From contig JAWLCL010000008.1 of assembly GCA_041687255.1 (NCBI GenBank), forward strand, positions 159,358 through 223,357: a stretch of 64,000 nt of DNA. Reading direction: 5' to 3'. Below the pieces are notes generated by a model. That model made no database searches and was not told the DNA's origin. It saw only the letters and a list, made by a program, of their open reading frames with translations. The stretch is from Mariniphaga sp041687255 (GTDB lineage: Bacteria; Bacteroidota; Bacteroidia; Bacteroidales; Prolixibacteraceae). The position numbers and the translations under genes were made by a program. Below are positions 1-8,487 of the stretch, in pieces; within the stretch, counting starts at the first letter, position 1; each line of letters begins with the position of its first letter.

Positions 1-434
1 CCGTGATGCAGCACCCGGTTTTTATAGATATGCTCTGCGTTGCCCGAAACTTTTTTACCATCCACCAGCAGGTCATTCCTGCCTGAGGTTTCTGCCTTTA
101 CATTTAACCTGCCCAGAGCTTCTATAACAGGTTTCATGAAACGCGGAAAACTTATTTCCGAAGGACCGGAAACGTTTAATATGTATCCGAAATTCAGGTT
201 CCCTTCATCGTGGTAAACCGTACCTCCGCCGGAAATGCGCCGGGAAATACATATGTTGTTGTTGTAGACATACCGGTGGTTGATTTCAGCCATGGCATTC
301 TGGTGCTTGCCTACCACTACTGTATTTGTGCTTTGCCAGAGCAGGAAAATATCGTCCGTAAAATTCTTAAGCAAATACTCTTCAGCTGCCAGGCAATAAA
401 ACGGGTCTTTACTTTTTAGTTGGATGCAGAGCAT
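1..434 (-). CDS. lplA: Lipoate-protein ligase A, N-terminal part (cut by window edge)
   Basis: The product attaches lipoate (through lipoyl-AMP) to lipoyl domains of 2-oxoacid dehydrogenases and the glycine cleavage H protein in the cytoplasm. I translated the reverse strand by hand from the ATG at 434. It gives MLCIQLKSKDPFYCLAAEEY, then WQSTNTVVVGKHQNA, then the hallmark RRISGGGTVYHDEGNLNF, then GRNDLLVDGKKVSGNAEH near the window edge. These are the lipoyl-AMP binding RRxSGGGxVxHD loop and the NDL..DGKKxSG motif of LplA. About 144 codons are present and the C-terminus lies outside the window. A good promoter sits about 50 bp upstream. The call is secure at family level; only the missing C-terminus prevents separating LplA from close homologues. 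Confidence 0.9.
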   Translation of the reverse strand, partial: MLCIQLKSKDPFYCLAAEEYLLKNFTDDIFLLWQSTNTVVVGKHQNAMAEINHRYVYNNNICISRRISGGGTVYHDEGNLNFGYILNVSGPSEISFPRFMKPVIEALGRLNVKAETSGRNDLLVDGKKVSGNAEHIYKNRVLHH

Positions 435-485
435 GGAATAAACTTTTATTGATGAAGCGATGGATGAAACCTTATCACTAAACTG

Positions 486-515
486 CAAATATAACCTGTA
501 AAACCGGCACACAAA
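486..515 (-). promoter_or_regulatory. Bacteroidota-type promoter for lplA
   Basis: On the minus strand a -33 TTTG (complement of 512-515) is followed after 18 bp by TATATTTG (complement of 486-493). This matches the Bacteroidota consensus TTTG-N19-21-TAnnTTTG almost exactly. The predicted transcription start is near 480, leaving a leader of roughly 45 nt before the ATG at 434. Confidence 0.6.
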
Positions 516-616
516 ACATCCTTCAGCCGAAAAAAGCGGGAAGATATTTTATCTGCACCGTTTTAGATGCTTCTCTCCAGGCCTCTGACTTCTCCTTATT
601 AAAGTTGGGGTAAACT

Positions 617-693
617 CGTATTAAAGTCGAGGTTAAGTCGGAGTAAATTCGCGATTTTCCGAATTAAGCCGAATTTAAACCGAATTTGATACG
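617..693. repeat. Degenerate long palindrome, AAATTCG family, copy 1
   Basis: Arms of about 33 nt (617-649 and 661-693) pair around a centre near 655, with about 24 of 33 positions complementary by hand count. Each arm is itself built from loose repeats of a TAAxTCG unit. The core resembles those of the palindromes at 23215-23304 and 45186-45234. It may form a cruciform or RNA hairpin; no T-tract follows, so it is not a classical terminator. Confidence 0.55.
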
Positions 694-918
694 AAGGAAG
701 GAAGGTCTAAATATAGGCTTTACCAAGGTTTAGCAGGCATAAAGGGATGATGAGGGTACACTGCTACCCACATATAACCCCTGCGAAGAATTTGGCAGAA
801 ACCTGCAGCTTACTAAATAAATGTGGTTTATTATAACAGGAAGCTGTAATGATTTTTACATACAGCTCCTGCGGAGAATTTCGTCCTGTTGTTTAAAATA
901 TATAATACATCCTAAGTA

Positions 919-3300
919 CTAGAATTCCAGGATAATTCCAATAGTAGGTAAAACGGTGCCGGAGGTATTTTCAACTCTTCTTATCTGATAGCGTGTGCCC
1001 CCGTCAGTTAAAATGAAATTTCCGGCATCATCGGTATCCCTGACAATTAAATCCTGCTGCTCAGCCTGAAAATTATACAGGTTCTGGATATCGATGTAAA
1101 ACTTTGCCGTTAACCGCTCGAGGTAAAATGATTTATCGACACGCACATCCAGCTGGTGAAAGGGCTTAAAGCGTTTTGAATTCAGGCGTGTGAAATCAAA
1201 ATAAGGGCTGCCCGAAAGGTTCCATGCTTCCACCAAAGCAGTGCGTTCCAAGTCGTAAGGAGTATAAGGCAATCCTCCTACGAAACGCCATCTGCCGCCC
1301 ACACGCCAGCCTTTTTTCAGTTCGGTAGTTGAGGTAATGTTCAGTAAGTGCCGTGCATCCCAGCCGGTGGGTATGTATTGGTTGGTGTTGTTTAAGAACT
1401 CGCTTCGCACCAGTGTATAGGAGAGATTCAGGTTAAACCCGCCGGGTGAATTCACCCGCGCCTGGAATTCCGCGCCATATGCACGGCCTTCCGATATTGA
1501 CCGGACTTCTTCATCGCCCACCACCCCAAAATCTGCTCCTTTATTGGCCAGGCTGATCTGGTCTTTTACAGAATACGGATAATCCTGGTAACCCTTGAAA
1601 AATCCTTCAAGTGTAAACAGCACGGTTTCCTTGGGGCGGAACTCCAGGCCGCCGATGAGGTGGTCGGCCTGAATATAGCTCAGGTTGTTTTCTTTGTTTA
1701 CCAGGATTCCATCGCGCTTAAACCCAAGGGTAGTATAGGGAGGCAGCTGATAGTATCTGCCGGTATTGAAGTTGAGGCTCCACTGGCGGGTAAGGCTCCA
1801 GGAGGCTGAAAAACGCGGAGAAAACTGGTCGAGCAGGTTATTCATGCTTTGGGAATAGTTGTTGGCATCGGCCCTGAATCCCAGGGAAAGGGACAGCCGC
1901 TCGCTAAAAAAGTTCTTGCTTGCCTGGGCAAATAATCCCCACTTTAAGAGGTCCAGCGTTGTATTGTAGTCGATATTGATGATTTCATCGTTGTAAAAAC
2001 GCCTTTGTTCAGTATCGTTTGTATAGGTAACAAGGTCGAGATTGGCGCCGAAATTCAGCTTGTAGCCATCCAGTCTTGATGAATTTTCAAGACGAAGTTT
2101 ATTTTCAATCTCCTGCGACAGGTAATTGAGAATTTTATTGTCTTCCGAACTGTCATCGTTGTCGAAATACTTATACGCTTTATTGTTTAAATGGCTCCGG
2201 CTTAAAACCGCTGTTTGAAAGCTGTTTTCCCTGAAGTGCTTGTATACAGCTCCAAGTGTGTAGTTCCACTGCTCGTTTACCGGAATCTGGCTCAGGATAA
2301 AGCTTTGCTGGTCATCGGGGTCTTCAATTCCCAGGTTAAGGTCGAATACATCAATGGCGCCCAGACCGACAAATGTGAGTTCATTTTTTTTATCCAGGCG
2401 CGAACGCACCTTAAATTGCATATCGGTGAAGTTCGGCAGAAAAGGAAGTTCAAGCAAACCAAACAGGAATTGCAGGTAAGAGCGACGCGCAGAAAAAATG
2501 AATGTTGTATTTTCATTTACCGGCCCGTCGAGTGTGGCAGCTACCTCTGAAGCACCCAGGGTTCCCTGGAATTTTAGTTTATCGCTGTTACCGTCAACCT
2601 GGAAGAATTCAAGAACTCCGCTCAGTGCATTTCCACGGTTTGCAGGGAAAGCCCCTGAATAATAATTTACTTCGCGCAGAAAGTCGGCATTGATGATACC
2701 GACAGGGCCTCCTGAGGCGCCCTGTGTGGCAAAATGGTTGATAAAAGGCACCTCCACCCCATCGAGGTAGAACCGGCTTTCAGATGGGCCGCCACCCCTG
2801 ATGATTACATCATTACGATAGGCCGGCGTAGACTGCACCCCGGGAAACGACTGGATTACCTTCGATACATCCCGGTTGGCGCCGGGACTTTTCTCAATCT
2901 CACCAATGCCGATGCTGCGAAGCGACACCGGGCTTTCTTCCGTCTTCCTGAAGGGAGAGGCCGTAACTGTTACTTCCTCAATCTGCTCTTTTTGCTCTTC
3001 CATGGCAATCTCCACGGTATTTGTGCCTGCAGCTGTTACTTCAATTTCAGAAGAAACAGTACGCTGATAACCTATAAACGATGCTTCCACCCTTATAAAA
3101 CCGGGTTCGAGGCCGGTCAGAATGAAGTTGCCATCCAAATCGGTGGTAGTTCCTATGGAGGTGCCCGAAACAATAATATTTACAAACGGTAAGGGTTCAT
3201 TGCTTACCGCATCTGCAACACGACCTTTCAGAGTGGCTTTCTGTGAAAAAACCGGGGTGGATAACAATAATACAAGCAGGATATTTAAAACTATTTTCAT
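919..3300 (-). CDS. TonB-dependent outer-membrane receptor
   Basis: Outer-membrane active importer of a large or scarce ligand, energised by TonB; the substrate cannot be read from sequence. From the ATG at 3300 the product has 793 residues. It has a signal peptide (MKIVLNILLVLLLSTPVFSQ), a carboxypeptidase-regulatory-like beta-sandwich (about 20-105), a plug domain (about 110-230, with VIIRGGGPSESRFYLDGVEV) and a long beta-barrel ending in a terminal Phe (TIGIILEF), a normal outer-membrane sorting signal. An in-frame ATG at 3366 would add 22 residues ahead of the signal peptide, so I prefer 3300. No SusD partner is adjacent, so this is not a standard polysaccharide-utilisation SusCD pair. 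At about 800 residues it is shorter than SusC proteins and closer to siderophore or metal-type receptors. Confidence 0.88.
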   Translation of the reverse strand: MKIVLNILLVLLLSTPVFSQKATLKGRVADAVSNEPLPFVNIIVSGTSIGTTTDLDGNFILTGLEPGFIRVEASFIGYQRTVSSEIEVTAAGTNTVEIAMEEQKEQIEEVTVTASPFRKTEESPVSLRSIGIGEIEKSPGANRDVSKVIQSFPGVQSTPAYRNDVIIRGGGPSESRFYLDGVEVPFINHFATQGASGGPVGIINADFLREVNYYSGAFPANRGNALSGVLEFFQVDGNSDKLKFQGTLGASEVAATLDGPVNENTTFIFSARRSYLQFLFGLLELPFLPNFTDMQFKVRSRLDKKNELTFVGLGAIDVFDLNLGIEDPDDQQSFILSQIPVNEQWNYTLGAVYKHFRENSFQTAVLSRSHLNNKAYKYFDNDDSSEDNKILNYLSQEIENKLRLENSSRLDGYKLNFGANLDLVTYTNDTEQRRFYNDEIINIDYNTTLDLLKWGLFAQASKNFFSERLSLSLGFRADANNYSQSMNNLLDQFSPRFSASWSLTRQWSLNFNTGRYYQLPPYTTLGFKRDGILVNKENNLSYIQADHLIGGLEFRPKETVLFTLEGFFKGYQDYPYSVKDQISLANKGADFGVVGDEEVRSISEGRAYGAEFQARVNSPGGFNLNLSYTLVRSEFLNNTNQYIPTGWDARHLLNITSTTELKKGWRVGGRWRFVGGLPYTPYDLERTALVEAWNLSGSPYFDFTRLNSKRFKPFHQLDVRVDKSFYLERLTAKFYIDIQNLYNFQAEQQDLIVRDTDDAGNFILTDGGTRYQIRRVENTSGTVLPTIGIILEF

Positions 3301-3453
3301 ATACGATTTCTTTAAGACAATTACCTTTTTATGGTGCAGTATGATTGGACAACCAATACTAGCCATTTTACTTCGTTTGTTTTGACTCGCAGCAGGGTAA
3401 CCCTGGAGTGACGACTTTTAACTCTTTCCATATTATTTAGTTTGTTTTTGTGC

Positions 3454-4209
3454 TTATTTAAGCCGCACAATTATTTTTTGTGCAATTTCTTTTGCCGAAG
3501 TTAATGTTGTCAGATCAGTAAAGAGCTTGCCGTTTGCACCTGTCGGGTGGCTATGACCAATCGGATTCAGAAAAAACTCAGTTGCCGGATCTTCATGTTC
3601 GATTGTTACCGCATATACAATTGCCGGCTGCAAAGATGTAGAATAATTAAAGTCATCCGGAAACTTATTGTTGGTCCAAAACTCATTTGAATCCCATGCC
3701 TGGTTTATTTCCATAAGAACCCTGAAGTTTTTTTCACCTGAATAACTGGTGGAAGTTGCCAGCATAAAGTTATTTTTAGGTGTGGCTGAAGTCAGGGCAT
3801 CGGGTACAGCTGTTTCCGTAGAGGGAATGTATAAGCCATCGGGCGCTGTGATGTTTCTTTTATGTGCCCAATAGGGCAGCGAGGCAGGGCGGCGTACTTC
3901 TCCGGCTTCATTTTTCCATTTGCCGGCTGCCGTCTCTCCATATCTGAATTCCCCTTTGGCTACATAGTAGGTGACATAAAGCGTCTCAATATAATTCCCT
4001 TCAACATCTTCCACCCAAATGGCGAAAGACGGGTGATTGAAAGCCTTCCCTTTCTGAAATTCAATTTCCAGTTCCTGTGTCCCATTTTCAGGTGTTGAGC
4101 GAATGATTACAGGTGCGGTGTTGATTTTCTTTTGTGAAAGACAACCCGCGATTATCAGTAAGGGAATAAATAGAAAAAAATATACTTTAAAGTCTTTGAA
4201 CTGTTTCAT
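3454..4209 (-). CDS. Putative lipoprotein, DUF2271-like
   Basis: Predicted periplasm-facing lipoprotein of 251 residues. It has an N-terminal hydrophobic segment ending in a lipobox (LLIIAGC, Cys at about 23). The segment FAIWVEDVEGNYIETLYVT resembles the start of DUF2271 proteins, whose function is poorly defined, and the rest fits a secreted beta-rich domain. It lies upstream of the TonB receptor on the same strand with a 153-bp gap, so co-expression is possible but not shown. The C-terminal stretch mentions a conserved-looking GHSHPTG, which could bind metal; that is only a guess. The lipoprotein call is firm and the DUF assignment tentative. Confidence 0.65.
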   Translation of the reverse strand: MKQFKDFKVYFFLFIPLLIIAGCLSQKKINTAPVIIRSTPENGTQELEIEFQKGKAFNHPSFAIWVEDVEGNYIETLYVTYYVAKGEFRYGETAAGKWKNEAGEVRRPASLPYWAHKRNITAPDGLYIPSTETAVPDALTSATPKNNFMLATSTSYSGEKNFRVLMEINQAWDSNEFWTNNKFPDDFNYSTSLQPAIVYAVTIEHEDPATEFFLNPIGHSHPTGANGKLFTDLTTLTSAKEIAQKIIVRLK

Positions 4210-4303
4210 TTTGTTTCATGTTTTTTTGTGAAATATAAACAAATAATTTTAGTAAAAGTTTTGTTTAAGTTTCTTTTTTAAATTAGCAGAAAATAATTGC
4301 TTT

Positions 4304-4759
4304 ATGAGGATAGTCATTCAAAGAGTTTCAGAAGCCAAAGTGACGGTTGAAAAAGAGGTGATTTCTGCGATAAACAATGGATTGCTCGTTTTATTGGGTA
4401 TTGAGGATGCCGATACAGATGAGGATATCGATTGGATAGTAAAAAAAATTGTGGGGCTGAGGGTGTTTAATGATGAAAACGGTGTAATGAACTTATCGGT
4501 GCAGGATGTATCGGGAAACATTATCGTTGTTAGCCAGTTTACATTGCATGCCGTCACAAAAAAAGGAAATCGTCCTTCATACATAAGGGCGTCAAAACCG
4601 GATTTTGCAGTGCCTTTGTACAATAAATTCATATCTAAACTGGAAGAATCAACCGGGCAAAAAGTGGGAACCGGCATTTTTGGAGCAATGATGAAAGTTT
4701 CACTTGTTAATGACGGACCGGTAACCATTATAATTGATTCAAAGCAAAAAGATTTTTAA
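4304..4759 (+). CDS. dtd: D-aminoacyl-tRNA deacylase
   Basis: Cytoplasmic proofreading enzyme that hydrolyses D-aminoacyl-tRNA (and Gly-tRNA(Ala)) to protect translation. The 151-residue product has the family's usual length. It starts with the typical MRIVIQRVSEAKVTVE and carries the two active-site motifs, SQFTL (77-81) and NDGPVT (136-141, the GP motif that enforces chiral selection). It lies 2 bp upstream of the MazG-like gene, so the two are probably cotranscribed, a common pairing in Bacteroidota. Nothing unusual is seen. Confidence 0.95.
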   Translation: MRIVIQRVSEAKVTVEKEVISAINNGLLVLLGIEDADTDEDIDWIVKKIVGLRVFNDENGVMNLSVQDVSGNIIVVSQFTLHAVTKKGNRPSYIRASKPDFAVPLYNKFISKLEESTGQKVGTGIFGAMMKVSLVNDGPVTIIIDSKQKDF

Positions 4760-4761
4760 TC

Positions 4762-5106
4762 ATGCAAAACAACAGCATCAGTTTGACAGAAGCCCAGCAG
4801 ATGGTCGACGACTGGATTAGGAAGGTTGGGGTAAGGTATTTCAGTGAGCTGACCAATATGGCAGTTCTGACTGAAGAGGTGGGTGAACTGGCCCGGATTA
4901 TGGCCCGCAAATTCGGCGACCAGTCGTTTAAAGAATCGGATGAAAAGTACGATCTTGCCGATGAAATGGCCGATGTGCTGTGGGTGCTCATATGTCTGGC
5001 CAACCAAACGGGAGTGGATTTAACTGCGGCCTTTCATAAAAACCTTGAGAAAAAGAAAACACGCGATGCATTAAGGCATCAGCAGAACACGAAGCTTAAA
5101 CCTTAA
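4762..5106 (+). CDS. MazG-like nucleotide pyrophosphohydrolase
   Basis: Small all-alpha NTP pyrophosphohydrolase of 114 residues, probably clearing non-canonical or surplus (d)NTPs in the cytoplasm. The metal-binding pattern is visible as EEVGE (38-42) followed by DLADEMAD (64-71), the ExxE...DExxD arrangement of the MazG/dUTPase-zeta superfamily. There is a single MazG domain, not the duplicated form of E. coli MazG. It follows dtd by 2 bp and is convergent with the polyprenyl synthase gene, only 9 bp away. The substrate is undetermined. Confidence 0.85.
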   Translation: MQNNSISLTEAQQMVDDWIRKVGVRYFSELTNMAVLTEEVGELARIMARKFGDQSFKESDEKYDLADEMADVLWVLICLANQTGVDLTAAFHKNLEKKKTRDALRHQQNTKLKP

Positions 5107-5115
5107 TTCAAAGGT

Positions 5116-6090
5116 TTATTTTTTTCGGGTGGTGATGTAATTCATCAATTCAATCAGTGATGTACGTGCCTCACTTTCGGGGAACTCCATTAAGGCGTTG
5201 ACGGCTTTATCCTTGAATTCGTTCATTTTTTCAGTTGCGTATTCAATCCCTCCCTTCTGGGTCACCAGTTGGATGAGTTCTTCTACAACTGCCTTGTTGT
5301 TGTTTTTCCGTTTTATCATCCCCAATATACGTCTGCGCTCCGATGGATCGGAATTCTTAAGAACATACAACAGAGGCAAGGTGATTTTCTTTTCCTTGAT
5401 ATCATTTCCTGTTGGTTTGCCAATTATTCCTTTTGCCTGGTAATCGAAAATGTCGTCTTTGATCTGGAAGGCTATTCCTGCATCCTGCCCGATACTGTAC
5501 ATTTTTGCAGGTATTTCGGCATCCTCAGTAACCGAAGCAGCCCCTATTGCCATGCTGGTGGCTATAAGTGAAGCGGTTTTCTTTCGTATTATTTCGAAAT
5601 AGGTTTCTTCATCAATATCCAGTTTGCGGCTTTTCTTCACCTGCAGGATTTCTCCTTCGCTCATATCTTGCACGGCTCTGGAAATGAGGTGAAGGAAGTT
5701 GTACTTTTTATGTTCAAGCTGCAGCAGTAATCCTTTGGCCAAAATATAATCGCCTACAAGCACAGCCAGCTTGTTTCGCCACAGGGCATTTATTGAGAAA
5801 GTTCCGCGCCGCTCATACGATTCGTCCACCACATCGTCGTGCACGAGTGTTGCCGAGTGAAGCAGCTCTACAGAGCAGGCAGCAAGATGTGAAAACTCAT
5901 TTGTGTCGCCATGCAGCTTTGCCGACAGGAAGACAAACATTGGCCGTATCTGCTTTCCTTTGGTGCGGTACATAAAGTTTAATACAGTGCCTAAAAGCGG
6001 TACATCGCTTTTCAATGCATTTTTGAAATAGGGCTCAAAATCATGTAGTTCCTGCTCTATTGGCAATTTAATCGTTCTTATTTTTGACAT
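5116..6090 (-). CDS. All-trans polyprenyl diphosphate synthase
   Basis: Chain-elongating prenyltransferase that condenses isopentenyl diphosphate onto allylic diphosphates, probably making the side chain of menaquinone. The product has 324 residues. The first aspartate-rich motif is DDVVD (85-89, in TLVHDDVVDESYERRG) and the second is DDIFD (212-216, after GIAFQIK). The conserved KGKQIRP segment near residue 45 binds the homoallylic substrate. Length and motifs fit the IspB/heptaprenyl-octaprenyl synthase group; product chain length cannot be read reliably. It stands alone on the minus strand between mazG-like and arsR-like genes. Confidence 0.92.
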   Translation of the reverse strand: MSKIRTIKLPIEQELHDFEPYFKNALKSDVPLLGTVLNFMYRTKGKQIRPMFVFLSAKLHGDTNEFSHLAACSVELLHSATLVHDDVVDESYERRGTFSINALWRNKLAVLVGDYILAKGLLLQLEHKKYNFLHLISRAVQDMSEGEILQVKKSRKLDIDEETYFEIIRKKTASLIATSMAIGAASVTEDAEIPAKMYSIGQDAGIAFQIKDDIFDYQAKGIIGKPTGNDIKEKKITLPLLYVLKNSDPSERRRILGMIKRKNNNKAVVEELIQLVTQKGGIEYATEKMNEFKDKAVNALMEFPESEARTSLIELMNYITTRKK

Positions 6091-6241
6091 CCAATCCCCT
6101 TTGAAATTGCTATTTTAAAACGAACATAGAATAATTTAATTAATTTATGGAAAAAATTGCAGAAAATAACTGCAAAGGGTACGTTATTCCTTAAAGATTT
6201 TTAATTCCAATAATCCAAGAAACTTTATTCTTAAATATTTA

Positions 6242-6249
6242 TATATTTG
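6242..6249 (+). promoter_or_regulatory. -7 element upstream of the ArsR-family gene
   Basis: TATATTTG matches the Bacteroidota -7 consensus TAnnTTTG and lies 18 bp before the first ATG of the ArsR gene, so the leader would be very short. No clear TTTG is seen at the expected -33 position, which lowers confidence. Confidence 0.4.
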
Positions 6250-6267
6250 CATTTTTAAAGAAAGTTA

Positions 6268-6573
6268 ATGATGGCAGAAATCAAGCAATTGGACGCAAAT
6301 AAACTGGAACTGGCAGCAAGTATGCTTAAAGCGATAGCTCATCCTATGCGCATTGCCATATTAAAACACCTTGAAGGGGGTAAACGTTTAACGGTAACTG
6401 AAATTCATGAGTTACTTGGCATTGAACAGTCAACCACTTCTCATCATCTTGGCATATTAAGAGACAAGGGTGTGCTTTGCGCAAAACGTGAAGGGAAAAA
6501 TACATATTATTACCTGAAATTTACCATTTTAAGCCAGATCGTAGATTGCGTGGAATCCTGCACCTGCGAATAA
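6268..6573 (+). CDS. ArsR-family winged-helix regulator with C-terminal Cys cluster
   Basis: Small cytoplasmic DNA-binding repressor of 101 residues. The winged helix is plain: AIAHPMRIAILKHLEG, then LTVTEIHELLGIEQSTTSHHLGILRDKGVL (about 40-75), then a beta-wing ending REGKNTYYYL. It lacks the ELCVC-type metal site in the recognition helix. Instead the extreme C-terminus carries three closely spaced cysteines (C94, C98, C100), with one more at C72. These could sense metal, thiol or redox state; this is inference. Two consecutive ATGs (6268 and 6271) leave the exact start open. The gene is convergent with the AbgT transporter and may control itself or distant targets. Confidence 0.85.
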   Translation: MMAEIKQLDANKLELAASMLKAIAHPMRIAILKHLEGGKRLTVTEIHELLGIEQSTTSHHLGILRDKGVLCAKREGKNTYYYLKFTILSQIVDCVESCTCE

Positions 6574-6617
6574 TCTGCAATTGTATTTTTCTTCTGTTTA
6601 TTGGAAACCCTTTTTTG

Positions 6618-8192
6618 TCAGGGTTCATAATATATCGGTCCCTCAATTCCCAACGGTATTCCGGCCCATATCCACAACAGTAACATAGGTATTCTTACCA
6701 GTGCAAACGCAATTGAAAAGGGCAGCATCATTGATATGAGTGTTCCTATTCCAACTTCTTTAACATATTTTTGGGCGAACACAATTACCAACGGGAAGTA
6801 GGGCAGCAGCGGGGTAAGTATATTGGAGTAGGAATCCCCTATACGGTAAGCTGCCTGGGTGGTTTCGGGCGAATAGCCCATAAGCATCAGCATGGGTACA
6901 AAAATAGGAGCCAGCAGCGCCCATTTTGCCGAGGCGCTTCCCATTACCAGGTTTACCATAGATGCCACAAGTATAAAGGCAACCAGTAAAGGTCCGCCTG
7001 TAAAACCAATTGCATTTAACCCGTCGGACCCTTTTACAGCCAGTACGCTACCCAGGTTCGACCAGTTGAAGTAAGCCACAAACTGCGCTGCCACAAAGGC
7101 TATTACAATATACATGCCCATTGTTGACATACTTTTGGCAGTCATGTCGGTAACATCCTTATCGGTTTTGATTGTTTTGGCTACAATTCCGAATACCAGT
7201 CCTGCAACAAAGAAGGTTATAAACATAATAGGTACCAGTGAATCGTAAAAGGGGCGGAAACTCCTGCTCCCGGTATTGGGGTCAATTTCTCCCCTAAGTA
7301 ACCCGTCTTCAGGAATGATTGTCAGCATGAACAAACCCAGCACAGCCACAGTTGCTGCGATTGACCATTTTAATGCCTTTATTTCCCGTGGTTTAATGGG
7401 AGGTTGTTCTTCAACCTGAACATCAGAACCCGGATTATATGGCCCTAACCGTGGAACCAGTATTTTTTCTGTAACCCAAGTGCCCGCTAACCCGATGAAA
7501 GGAACCGAGGCTGCCATCAGGTAGTAATTGGAAAGCGGATTTACCGTGTAATTAGGGTCAATAATTTGTGCAGCGGGCTCCGTAAACGCTGCGATCATCG
7601 GGTCAAGGCCGGTAGGCAGAAAGTTGGCACCAAAGCCACCTGAAACTCCTGCAAAGGCGGCGCCGATGCCTGCCAGCGGGTGTCGTCCCATTCCCATAAA
7701 AATAGCTCCTCCGAGTGGAATAAGCACTACATAACCTGCATCGGCAGCAACAGAACTTATCATACCTGCCACAACAATCGAAAAAGTGATTATTGAATCG
7801 GGAACTTTCGATACAAATAGTCTCAATCCTACCGAAATCATACCTGTATATTCAGCCACACCTATTCCCAGCATAACAACAAGTACAAGCCCAAGGGGAG
7901 GGAAAGTGGCAAAGGTGGAGACCATGCGGGTGAATATCATTTGGACACCCTCCCGCGACAGCAGGTTGATAACTGCAATTTCATCGACCGGTTGTCCGTC
8001 AGGGCCAGTGAGGCCTGCTGCCTTGCCCGGGTGTTCGACACTTATCCCGCCGAATGCCCATGAAAGCAGCAGGGTTACTACCATGAGGATTGCAAACAAT
8101 GTTACCGGCTGAGGCAGTTTATTTCCTACTACCTCAACTTTGTCGAGCATTCTTTTAAAAAAATCTTTTTCGTTCTTCTTTTCTTTTGTCAT
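6618..8192 (-). CDS. AbgT-family transporter
   Basis: Inner-membrane transporter of the AbgT family, whose characterised members import p-aminobenzoyl-glutamate (E. coli AbgT) or export antimetabolites such as sulfonamides (MtrF, YdaH). The 524-residue product is dominated by hydrophobic segments. It carries family-typical stretches including GGFGANFLPTGLDPMIAAFT and the C-terminal GDSYSNILTPLLPYFPLV, which belong to the two re-entrant substrate-site halves. The N-terminus (DKVEVVGNKLPQPVTLFAIL) is typical. It stands alone and is divergent from the sulfatase at 8488 with a 295-bp gap. The folate link to the folB/folK cluster elsewhere in the window is only suggestive. Confidence 0.92.
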   Translation of the reverse strand: MTKEKKNEKDFFKRMLDKVEVVGNKLPQPVTLFAILMVVTLLLSWAFGGISVEHPGKAAGLTGPDGQPVDEIAVINLLSREGVQMIFTRMVSTFATFPPLGLVLVVMLGIGVAEYTGMISVGLRLFVSKVPDSIITFSIVVAGMISSVAADAGYVVLIPLGGAIFMGMGRHPLAGIGAAFAGVSGGFGANFLPTGLDPMIAAFTEPAAQIIDPNYTVNPLSNYYLMAASVPFIGLAGTWVTEKILVPRLGPYNPGSDVQVEEQPPIKPREIKALKWSIAATVAVLGLFMLTIIPEDGLLRGEIDPNTGSRSFRPFYDSLVPIMFITFFVAGLVFGIVAKTIKTDKDVTDMTAKSMSTMGMYIVIAFVAAQFVAYFNWSNLGSVLAVKGSDGLNAIGFTGGPLLVAFILVASMVNLVMGSASAKWALLAPIFVPMLMLMGYSPETTQAAYRIGDSYSNILTPLLPYFPLVIVFAQKYVKEVGIGTLISMMLPFSIAFALVRIPMLLLWIWAGIPLGIEGPIYYEP

Positions 8193-8451
8193 CCTTACCT
8201 AATTTTAAGCAAAACACTGCTGATCCCGGCTGCAAAGCCTGGAAATACCAGTACAACACTATTCAGGTTTAGGAAATTGTTTGGGGATGGGCCGCAAAAA
8301 ACAACTTTTTTTTGAACCGGCAAAACAAACCGGACATTTTTACGCATGTTTGTTTTCTTAATCCATCATTTCAATAACAACAAATCTCATATATTGTCGA
8401 CTGCCGATAAAACTTTTTGTTCAGGTACAATGAGTTTCATGCATCAATTTT

Positions 8452-8459
8452 TATCTTTG
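8452..8459 (+). promoter_or_regulatory. -7 element for the sulfatase at 8488
   Basis: TATCTTTG matches TAnnTTTG and would place the transcription start about 20 nt before the ATG at 8488. A TTTG occurs at 8416-8419 but is too far upstream for a normal -33 box, so only the -7 element is supported. Confidence 0.4.
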
Positions 8460-8487
8460 AACATGTTACAGCTTAATCCATTTGAAA

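Larger units (their letters stand above)
435..918. other. Gene-free interval with degenerate palindrome
   Basis: This 484-bp stretch lies between the 3' end of the TonB receptor gene and lplA, both on the minus strand. It carries the lplA promoter, a long imperfect palindrome at 617-693, and two short look-alike segments (around 777-797 and 867-889) sharing TGCG.AGAATTT. No coding sequence or RNA gene was recognised. Confidence 0.6.

Noticed and set aside
210..419. Plus-strand frame of 69 codons
   Set aside because: It is antisense to the clear LplA reading on the minus strand.
2734..3192. Plus-strand frame of 152 codons inside the TonB receptor gene
   Set aside because: Antisense shadow; the minus strand encodes a coherent plug and regulatory-like domain here.
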